A stretch of DNA of 52,333 nt from a virus. The notes under the pieces were generated by a model. The model searched no databases. It was not told where the DNA came from and saw nothing but the letters and a program-made list of their open reading frames with translations. The DNA is taken from IMG/VR virus record IMGVR_UViG_3300043446_000626, positions 1 to 52,333 of that record. One strand, given 5' to 3'. Position numbers and translations under genes: made by a program. Positions 35,580 through 42,418 of the stretch are shown here, piece after piece (position 1 is the first letter of the stretch; the number at the start of each line of letters is the position of its first letter).

Positions 35580-36143
35580 ATGCCACGGAAAGCCGCCAAA
35601 ACCGAGCCTTCAAAAGCCCCTGACCAAGGGGTAGATACCACCCAGGCCGCGGAAAAGCCCAGAAAGAAGACTGGGCGCCCTACAGACTACGACGAAGAGA
35701 TCGCTTCCGCTATATGCGTCCGTATCGCCAACGGACAGCCTCTAAGGCAAATATGCATGGAAGAAGGGATGCCAGTCCAATCGACGGTGTATGTTTGGTT
35801 GACTCGCTTCCCTGAGTTCGCGGAGATGTACACACGCGCCCGCGAAGATCAGGCCGATACTCTGGCTGACGAGATTCAGGCCATCGCGGACGAAACCCCG
35901 GAGATGAACCCGATCGTGGACAAGAACGGGGAACTGATCCGGATCGAGATGCACTCGGCCTACATCCAATGGCAGAAGAACCGGATCGACGCCCGCAAGT
36001 GGGTTGCGGCCAAACTGAAGCCCCGCAAGTATGGGGACAAGGTCCAGTTGTCCGGGGACGCCGAGAACCCGCTGAAGGTGGAAGCCGATGTGACCATCTT
36101 CGATACCGTCCTGAAGGGCATAGAGCAGTCCCGCCGTGGATGA
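35580..36143 (+). CDS. terS: Terminase small subunit
   Basis: A 187-aa protein. A basic, low-complexity N-terminus is followed by GRPTDYDEEIASAICVRIA, then GQPLRQICMEEGMP and STVYVWLTRFPEFAEMYTRA, the helix-turn-helix and oligomerisation pattern of Sf6/phage-type small terminases. EIQAIADETPEMNPIVD and RKWVAAKLKPRKYGDKV complete the family signature. It recognises the packaging site and regulates TerL. It overlaps terL by 8 bp. Confidence 0.88.
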   Translation: MPRKAAKTEPSKAPDQGVDTTQAAEKPRKKTGRPTDYDEEIASAICVRIANGQPLRQICMEEGMPVQSTVYVWLTRFPEFAEMYTRAREDQADTLADEIQAIADETPEMNPIVDKNGELIRIEMHSAYIQWQKNRIDARKWVAAKLKPRKYGDKVQLSGDAENPLKVEADVTIFDTVLKGIEQSRRG

Positions 36144-38469
36144 ACTTGTCGCCGTCCTGAAGGACGAGGAGATCCGGGAGAAGTTCAAGCGCCTCCCGGC
36201 TGACAGACAAGCCGCCTTTGCCTGGAGGGCGGGATGGCTCACCAAGGCTCACAAGCACCAGATCCTGCCCGACGGGGACTGGTGGAGCATCTGGCTCCTC
36301 CTGGCCGGTCGTGGAGCCGGGAAGACCAGGACGGCTGCGGAGCAGATAGGTTGGTGGGCCTGGGAGCAGCCTGGAACCCGGTGGCTCGTTGCTGCTCCGA
36401 CCTCCGCGGACGTTCGGGCTACCTGTTTTGAGGGGGATTCTGGGCTGATTGCCGTGATCCCTCCTATTCTCATCGCCGACTACAACCGGGCGTACCACGA
36501 GATCAAACTCACCAACGGCTCACTTATTAAGGGCATCCCTGCGTCTGAGCCTGAGCGCTTTCGTGGTCCTCAATTCCACGGCGGGTGGCTAGATGAACTT
36601 GCGGCTTGGGACTATCTGCAAGAGGCTTGGGATCAGATCATGTTCGGCGTGCGCCTGGGCAAGCACACCCGCATTCTGGCCACGACGACTCCTAAGCCCA
36701 AGGACTTGATCATCGACCTCATCGGCCGGGATGGTGACGATGTACAGGTCACGACAGCGAGCACTTACTCCAACCTGGACAACCTTGCTCCGTCCTTTCA
36801 GAAGCAGATCCTGCAGTACGAGGGAACGAAACTCGGCCGCCAGGAGATCTACGCTGAGATCATTGATCCTGAGGAGGGGGGTATCGTCTCCCGTGACTGG
36901 TTCCGCCTCTGGCCTGCAGACAAGCCCATCCCTAAACTGGACTTCGTCGTCCAGTCCTACGACTGCGCCTTCACTGAGAAGGCCCAGAACGATCCGACGG
37001 CAGCCATCACCTTCGGGGTCTTCCGCCAGGAGGATGGCCCTGGAAGCGTCCTGATCATCGACTGTTGGCAGGACCGCCTGCAGTATCCCGACCTCCGGCC
37101 GAAGGTCATCGATGAGTACGAGACCGTCTTCGGAGAGGGCAAGGACAAGAAGCGGGTGGATCTGGTCCTGGTCGAGGACAAGGCCGCGGGCATTTCTCTG
37201 ATACAAGACCTGCAGAGAGCACACATCCCTGTCAGGGCCTACAACCCAGGCAGGGCGGACAAGGTCCAACGCCTGTCCATCGTGGCCAACATCATCCGAG
37301 CCGGAAGAGTCTGGGTGCCCGAGAGCAGCGTCAGGAAGGGCTACGTCCGTGACTGGGCGGAAGGGATGGTCTCTCAGGTCTGCTCCTTCCCCAACACCGA
37401 CCACGACGACTTCTGCGTGGCCGAGGGCTCGATGGTGCTGATGGCCAATGGCGATTTGAAACCGATTGAGTCTGTGCGGGTAGGCGACTTTGTCCAGACC
37501 CCTAACGGCGCTCGTCGCGTCACCGCCTTCCACGACAACGGCGTCAAGGAGGTTTGGCAAGTTCAGGCTGACGGTCGCCTGCTACTGGCAACCGGCAACC
37601 ACGAGGTCTTCACGGACAGTGGGTGGATGCGTGTTGATAGTTTGAGACAAGCAGTCCATAATCTTCTGATCATTGATCAGGAGGAAATATGCCGTTCCAA
37701 AAGAAGCCGGGGGTGGTCGTTGAGGTCATTGAGTTCAATGGCCGTAAGTACCGGCGCTATCCTGAAAGCCCAAATCCGGCGCATCGTCGGTACTTTGGTC
37801 GGGCAGGGCATCGGCTGCACCGGGATGTCTGGGAGTTCCATCACGGGCCGATTCCCGATGGGATGCACGTTCACCACATTGATGGCAACACCGCGAACAA
37901 CGACATCAGCAATCTTGAGTGCGTCACTCGTGATGCCCATTGGGACGAACATCGCGCAGAACATTCAAGGCGCGGGAAGGGCAAGGAACAGTTGGAGCAC
38001 TTGGAACATATCCGATCCAAGGCCTCTGAGTGGCACAAGTCAGAAGAAGGCCGAGCGTGGCATCGAGAGCACGCAAAGCGCAGTCTCTCCAAAGTATGGG
38101 GCAAGCCTCGGGAGTTTCCTGAACTCCGCCTTAAATGCGTTTGGTGCGGCGCGGACATGGTTGGCAAGATCGCTAGGAAGAAGTTCTGCGGACCAACCTG
38201 TCAAAACGCTGAGTCCAAGTTTCGCCTCGGCAAGTCTTGTACAGAACACCCATACCACGCGGCGCGTGTTCGACCTGACAGTGGAGGGTGAGCACTGCTA
38301 CTTTGCCAACGGCATCCTGGTCCACAACTGCGATGCCTTGTCTCAAGCGCTCCGATACTTGCGGGACGCAGGTTTCTTGAACATTGATCCAGAACCTGAC
38401 GATGGCCCTGACGAGGATGATTACGCCGACGCGGGGATGAGAAAGCGGGAGAATCCATATGCGTCTTGA
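36136..38469 (+). CDS. terL: Terminase large subunit interrupted by an intein
   Basis: The 777-aa reading frame is a 472-aa packaging ATPase/nuclease plus a 305-aa intein. Walker A is GRGAGKT (58-64), Walker B is GGWLDELAAW with Asp153-Glu154, and the nuclease part includes QSYDCAFTEK and LVLVEDKAAG. The intein (427-731) splits the conserved motif TDHDDF/CDALSQAL, which carries nuclease Asp residues, so unspliced protein should lack nuclease activity. Splicing residues are intact: Cys427 at the start, TGNH in block B, VHN at the end and Cys732 as the +1 residue. Residues 518-708 hold no recognisable domain because the same DNA encodes an HNH enzyme in another frame. Confidence 0.92.
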   Translation: MDELVAVLKDEEIREKFKRLPADRQAAFAWRAGWLTKAHKHQILPDGDWWSIWLLLAGRGAGKTRTAAEQIGWWAWEQPGTRWLVAAPTSADVRATCFEGDSGLIAVIPPILIADYNRAYHEIKLTNGSLIKGIPASEPERFRGPQFHGGWLDELAAWDYLQEAWDQIMFGVRLGKHTRILATTTPKPKDLIIDLIGRDGDDVQVTTASTYSNLDNLAPSFQKQILQYEGTKLGRQEIYAEIIDPEEGGIVSRDWFRLWPADKPIPKLDFVVQSYDCAFTEKAQNDPTAAITFGVFRQEDGPGSVLIIDCWQDRLQYPDLRPKVIDEYETVFGEGKDKKRVDLVLVEDKAAGISLIQDLQRAHIPVRAYNPGRADKVQRLSIVANIIRAGRVWVPESSVRKGYVRDWAEGMVSQVCSFPNTDHDDFCVAEGSMVLMANGDLKPIESVRVGDFVQTPNGARRVTAFHDNGVKEVWQVQADGRLLLATGNHEVFTDSGWMRVDSLRQAVHNLLIIDQEEICRSKRSRGWSLRSLSSMAVSTGAILKAQIRRIVGTLVGQGIGCTGMSGSSITGRFPMGCTFTTLMATPRTTTSAILSASLVMPIGTNIAQNIQGAGRARNSWSTWNISDPRPLSGTSQKKAERGIESTQSAVSPKYGASLGSFLNSALNAFGAARTWLARSLGRSSADQPVKTLSPSFASASLVQNTHTTRRVFDLTVEGEHCYFANGILVHNCDALSQALRYLRDAGFLNIDPEPDDGPDEDDYADAGMRKRENPYAS
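37414..38328 (+). mobile_element. TerL intein, mini-intein type in frame, with out-of-frame nested HNH gene
   Basis: The N-terminal splicing domain covers residues 427 to about 515 of the TerL frame (CVAEGSMVLMANGDLKPIE, RVGDFVQTPNG, LLLATGNHEVFTDSGW). The C-terminal block is RVFDLTVEGEHCYFANG-ILVHN (709-731). Between them the TerL frame shows only Ser/Thr/Arg/Ala/Gly-rich text without domain features, yet no stop codon in about 190 codons. The HNH gene at 37689-38291 fills exactly this interval. Remove it and a splicing domain of some 115-130 residues remains, about mini-intein size. Confidence 0.9.
37689..38291 (+). CDS. HNH homing endonuclease nested out of frame inside the TerL intein
   Basis: A 200-aa protein in the +2 frame relative to terL. 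CAGGAGGAAAT immediately before its ATG is the best ribosome binding site in this region. HNH_3-type core: YRRYPESPNPAHRRYFG, LHRDVWEFHHGPIPDG, then HVHHIDGNTANNDISNLEC (His62, His63, Asn71, Asn75). A zinc ribbon follows (KCVWCGAD, KKFCGPTCQNA: Cys150, Cys153, Cys167, Cys171). The last 20 residues overlap the intein C-terminal splicing block and look less conserved. It would cut intein-less terL and promote spread of the intein. Being separate from the intein chain in translation is highly unusual. Confidence 0.9.
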   Translation: MPFQKKPGVVVEVIEFNGRKYRRYPESPNPAHRRYFGRAGHRLHRDVWEFHHGPIPDGMHVHHIDGNTANNDISNLECVTRDAHWDEHRAEHSRRGKGKEQLEHLEHIRSKASEWHKSEEGRAWHREHAKRSLSKVWGKPREFPELRLKCVWCGADMVGKIARKKFCGPTCQNAESKFRLGKSCTEHPYHAARVRPDSGG

Positions 38470-38683
38470 AGTTATGGTCGAGCCTTTGGACTCTAAGGAA
38501 CTCCCGGCTTACGAAGTCACAGTCAAGGTGACCCAGTGCCAGAACAGGTTTGAGATCATCGCCAAGCCTGGGGCAGAGATTGATTCCTGGCAGGTGCAGG
38601 CTTTACTGGCAAACTGGCTGAGATCCCGCGTAGACTCAGAAAAGACTGGTGGGCATAATCCATCATCTTCCGAGCGAGGGTAA
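38459..38683 (+). CDS. Small protein between terL and the polyvalent gene
   Basis: A 74-aa protein whose ATG lies inside the last codons of terL. Beta-rich (MRLEVMVEPL, AYEVTVKVTQCQNRFEIIA) with a helical segment (WQVQALLANWLRSRV). No recognised family. Position suggests a minor head or packaging role. Confidence 0.55.
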   Translation: MRLEVMVEPLDSKELPAYEVTVKVTQCQNRFEIIAKPGAEIDSWQVQALLANWLRSRVDSEKTGGHNPSSSERG

Positions 38684-38686
38684 GCC

Positions 38687-41600
38687 ATGGCCGACTTTGG
38701 GCGACAACTGGCAGATTTGTTGTATGGGAACCAACAGCCTCAAGAGCGTCAAAAGATCGCCCGACTCCTAGAGTCTGACCGTTTGCGCCGTTTGGCCGGG
38801 ATTGGCGAGGCTGCTACGACCTTCGGCACCGGACTGGCCGCATCTGTCCCTGCGGGGCTTGCGGGGCTTTCCCAACTGATTCCCACCCGCGGTCGTGCGC
38901 CTGATGTCAACAAGGCCGCCCAGAGGGTTGAGGACGTTCAGGGTGCTCTGACCTACCTTCCCCGCACCGAGACGGGTCAGCGGGTTCTTGAAAAGGTTGC
39001 AGGGCCTCTGGAAATGCTCGGGGCTCCTGCTGAGTTCTTGGGCGAGAAGACGCTGCAGTACACCGGCTCCCCGGCTGCTGCCACTGCCGCAAACGTCCTT
39101 CTGGACCCGGTGAACTTCATCGGGATGCCTGGGAGTGGAAAGGCCGTGAAGGCCGCAGGAAGGGCCGCCATGGCCACTCCTCGTGTCGCTGCTGAGATGG
39201 TCGGTGACATCCTGGCCCCGAAGTCACGCTTTGAAAGCCAACGGGGCGCCATCAAAATGAAGGGCGGCAACTGGTTGGCCGGTGAGGTGGAGAAGTCGAT
39301 TGAGCCTCTTCGTGCCGGTAGCCGAGCAAGACCTCCTGAGCAGCAGTTGGCGGAGATGAGGGCGCAGTACACGCCTGAGGCTCTTGAAACCTTGCCTGAA
39401 GCACTGCGTGGCGGTGTTGATACTGCTTTTGAGGTTCTTGGTGAGCAATCCGCGCTCAATAACTGGATCGACAAGAAACTCACCCGCTACATCAAGAACG
39501 AGATGGCCACGCCGGAAGACCCGGTGCGGAAGTTGGCCGAGCAGGGCATCACGCATATGCAGGGCCTTGACCAGAACGTTGATTACGTCGGCTTCGGTTT
39601 GAAGAGAAGGCGCAGTGAGGCGGGGCTTCCTGAGGGTGGTTTGGGTGAATCTCAACTTGCCAAGAACTGGGAAGTAAAGGCTGACCAAGCAATCAATATC
39701 GAAAAGGCGGGCACCCTTAGCGATCCCAACCAATGGTTTGCTGAATCCGCGCCCGATCTTTCAAGACAACTTGAGACCAACCCTTGGCTTTCAAAACTCC
39801 CGCCAGAGACGCCGGTCTATGAGACTGCGGCGACTGCAGAGTATTTCCCTCGGATGCTTGGCTTCGACCACCTGATCGACGAACTGAGGAACTCCATTGA
39901 TGCCGCGTCCGACCTTCCTGCCCGTCTGCGGTGGAAGCCCGAGGATCTGGAGAAGGTCACGATCGAACAGGCCGTCAAGCGCGTCCACGACATCAACGAG
40001 TACCGCGCAGCGAAGAAGGCGGAGGCAAACGAGGCTCTGGCCCGCAACCCTGCGACGGTGGACTACAAGACCTACGAGACTGTTCCCGGTGGCACTGAGC
40101 CCAACAAGATGGGCTTGGCGTGGAAGGAGATCAAGGCTCCTGGGGAACTTCCAGAAGGTTTGACGGAAACGGTAAGCAAGAAGCACGCACGGAACCGTGC
40201 CGGTGAGTTGGTTGATGATCCTCGCTACAAGTCACTTGAGGACGCTCTCAAGTACGAAGGCGAAGTGATGGGTCACTGCGTCGGCGGCTACTGCAACGAT
40301 GTCCTGTCGGGCGAGACAAAAATCTACTCCCTGCGGGACAAGAAGGGCGAGCCTCATGTCACGATTGAGGTTGCTCCTCCCAAAAAATACTCCTACGAAG
40401 ATGTTTTGGATATGGACAAGGAGTACATATCTTCTCTTCGGCGCAACGGAGGCGAGGACAGCGTTTCTGATTATGTGAATGCGCGTCTAGATGAACTAGA
40501 CAGCGAGCCTTCGCAAATCATCCAGATCAAAGGCAAAGGTAACCGCGCCCCCAAGGAAGAGTATCTGCCGTTCGTGCAGGACTTTGTCCGCAGCGGCAAC
40601 TGGTCACGAGTTGGAGATATTCAGAACACGGGTATGAGGGCTGCTTCATCGGTGTTCAACGAGAACGAACTGAAGAGATTGCGCGATCTTGGAGAGACAA
40701 ACATTCCGGCCATCCTGTCGGGTGCAGATATTCAGCGCCTGCACAACCTCATCACGCCTGAAGGTAAGCGCCTGATATATGACGCTCGTGGCAACATCAT
40801 TGGCGATGAAGCCCGGAGAGGCTACGCAGACGGTGGAGAAGTCACCATCCCTGACATGACGGATGGCGGCAAGGTCATTGATGGCGGGGAGTTCAAGAAG
40901 GGCGGGAAGGTCCGCATCTCCGACAATCCTGACACGATGCGCCTGGAGTTGCAGGCAGGCGGGGCCGTGAAGGCTGCAGCGAAAGCGGCCGCAAAGGTTG
41001 CCAAGGAAGAGAAACTCTCCGTCCCCTACGACATCCCTCGTGCGCCTGCCAAGACGAAGGAAGAGATCCGGCCCATCGCTCAACGCATGGCCGAGCAGAT
41101 GACGGGTGAGTTCGTCCGCCCTGACCCGAAGGTCTCGAAGAACCCTGCAGGCAAGACCTATCAGCAGTTCCTCATGGAGCGTGAACTGGAAGGGCGTCAC
41201 CAGTACCGCCCAACCAAGGAAGTGCAGGAGCCTTCGGTCGCTGACATTGAGAAGCAAAAGGGCATGGTGAAGATGGGCGTCTCTGGCGACACCACCATGG
41301 CCGATGTAGAGTTGCTCCGCGCAGGCCCGTACCAATTGGGAGATCCGGCTCCCCTGCACGGAGGCCCGCGGTTCCCGTTGGGTGGTGAAGGCTCCTGGGC
41401 ATCCAACAACCCGATTGCAGCGAATGTGCAGCGCCGGGTGGGTGAGATATCTCAGTTCTTCGACGCGCCGGTCTTAGGTCAATACATGAGCATGGGTCCG
41501 TCTGGCTCTATGTTCGCGCAGCATCTGGCCGATGCCAACCTGCAGGCCATCGACCTGTCGAAGATGAGCAAGCGGCAGATCGAGCAGTTCAACAAGTTGA

Positions 41601-42415
41601 TCCGCGCCGGAGATGAGAAGTCTGGCCCCCGGCCTACGTTCCCTGGCATTCAGGACAAGGAAGAAGCCTACCTGTGGATGGCGTTCGATCCGAAGTTGCG
41701 GATTCACTTCAACAGCCTGATGCAGAAGCCTACGGTGACCGAGGCGCTGAACCTGCCTGATGGCCGAATCATCCTCGACGCCGTCACCGAGCCGGAGTTG
41801 CGGAACAAGGAGATCATGACCTCTGGTCTGTCTCAGTTCCAGTTCGATCCGAGCATCCGGCCGGAAGATCTCTCGCTTTCGATGCACCCGACCTACACGC
41901 ACCTGATCCCGATGAAGCAGGGCGCTCCGGTCACCCGTACTCGTTACCCGACCCCGGCAGAACTTGAGTTCTCCGATGTGGCCAACTTCATCCGCCAGAA
42001 CTACCCCGCCAAGGAGTTCACCCGCGTAATGCAGACCGGCAGCCCTCGCCAGTTGATCGATCAGCAAGCGATTGATGAGATCAAGATGTTCGAGGAGTTC
42101 ATGAAGCAGTACACCGGCAAGAAGAAGGGCGGGGCGGTGAAGATGCAGGCGGGTGGCGCCATCAAGGCTGCCGCAAAGGCCGTCAAGCCTACTGCCGAGC
42201 AAGCCGCACGTTTGGCTGCTTTGCGCGAGAAGATAGTTCCCCGCGGTGAACTGTCCAAGAAGATCATGGAAGAGAACCTCGACAAGCCTCTGAGCGAGAT
42301 CGAAGAGGGCGGCCTGACCAAGGCCCTGGAGGCTCTGCCCAAGAAAAAGGGCGGCAAGGTGAAGTTCACCGACAACCTCGACGCCATGCGACTGGCTGTC
42401 CAGAAGAGAAAGTAA
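38687..42415 (+). CDS. Giant polyvalent protein with a PcfJ-like domain
   Basis: A 1242-aa multidomain protein. The N-terminus is membrane-like in parts (TTFGTGLAASVPAGLAGL). Around residues 526-565, GHCVGGYCNDVLSGETKIYSL (in parts MGHCVGGY, SGETKIYSLRD) and HVTIEVAPP match the PcfJ-like core found in conjugative elements and phage polyvalent proteins; IIQIKGKGNRAPKEEYLPF follows. Two segments end in similar text, KVRISDNPDTMRL near 745 and KVKFTDNLDAMRL at the C-terminus, suggesting duplication or fusion. Several KKGG motifs recur (FKKGGKV, KKKGGAV, KKKGGKV). Polyvalent proteins are often injected with DNA to counter host defence; that role is an inference here. Confidence 0.72.
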   Translation: MADFGRQLADLLYGNQQPQERQKIARLLESDRLRRLAGIGEAATTFGTGLAASVPAGLAGLSQLIPTRGRAPDVNKAAQRVEDVQGALTYLPRTETGQRVLEKVAGPLEMLGAPAEFLGEKTLQYTGSPAAATAANVLLDPVNFIGMPGSGKAVKAAGRAAMATPRVAAEMVGDILAPKSRFESQRGAIKMKGGNWLAGEVEKSIEPLRAGSRARPPEQQLAEMRAQYTPEALETLPEALRGGVDTAFEVLGEQSALNNWIDKKLTRYIKNEMATPEDPVRKLAEQGITHMQGLDQNVDYVGFGLKRRRSEAGLPEGGLGESQLAKNWEVKADQAINIEKAGTLSDPNQWFAESAPDLSRQLETNPWLSKLPPETPVYETAATAEYFPRMLGFDHLIDELRNSIDAASDLPARLRWKPEDLEKVTIEQAVKRVHDINEYRAAKKAEANEALARNPATVDYKTYETVPGGTEPNKMGLAWKEIKAPGELPEGLTETVSKKHARNRAGELVDDPRYKSLEDALKYEGEVMGHCVGGYCNDVLSGETKIYSLRDKKGEPHVTIEVAPPKKYSYEDVLDMDKEYISSLRRNGGEDSVSDYVNARLDELDSEPSQIIQIKGKGNRAPKEEYLPFVQDFVRSGNWSRVGDIQNTGMRAASSVFNENELKRLRDLGETNIPAILSGADIQRLHNLITPEGKRLIYDARGNIIGDEARRGYADGGEVTIPDMTDGGKVIDGGEFKKGGKVRISDNPDTMRLELQAGGAVKAAAKAAAKVAKEEKLSVPYDIPRAPAKTKEEIRPIAQRMAEQMTGEFVRPDPKVSKNPAGKTYQQFLMERELEGRHQYRPTKEVQEPSVADIEKQKGMVKMGVSGDTTMADVELLRAGPYQLGDPAPLHGGPRFPLGGEGSWASNNPIAANVQRRVGEISQFFDAPVLGQYMSMGPSGSMFAQHLADANLQAIDLSKMSKRQIEQFNKLIRAGDEKSGPRPTFPGIQDKEEAYLWMAFDPKLRIHFNSLMQKPTVTEALNLPDGRIILDAVTEPELRNKEIMTSGLSQFQFDPSIRPEDLSLSMHPTYTHLIPMKQGAPVTRTRYPTPAELEFSDVANFIRQNYPAKEFTRVMQTGSPRQLIDQQAIDEIKMFEEFMKQYTGKKKGGAVKMQAGGAIKAAAKAVKPTAEQAARLAALREKIVPRGELSKKIMEENLDKPLSEIEEGGLTKALEALPKKKGGKVKFTDNLDAMRLAVQKRK

Positions 42416-42418
42416 ACC

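Noticed and set aside
37414-38328. Assembly frameshift as explanation for the nested HNH gene
   Set aside because: Two opposite indels would be needed, yet the HNH gene has its own strong ribosome binding site and ATG at the junction and the terL frame is open throughout. Not fully excluded without reads.
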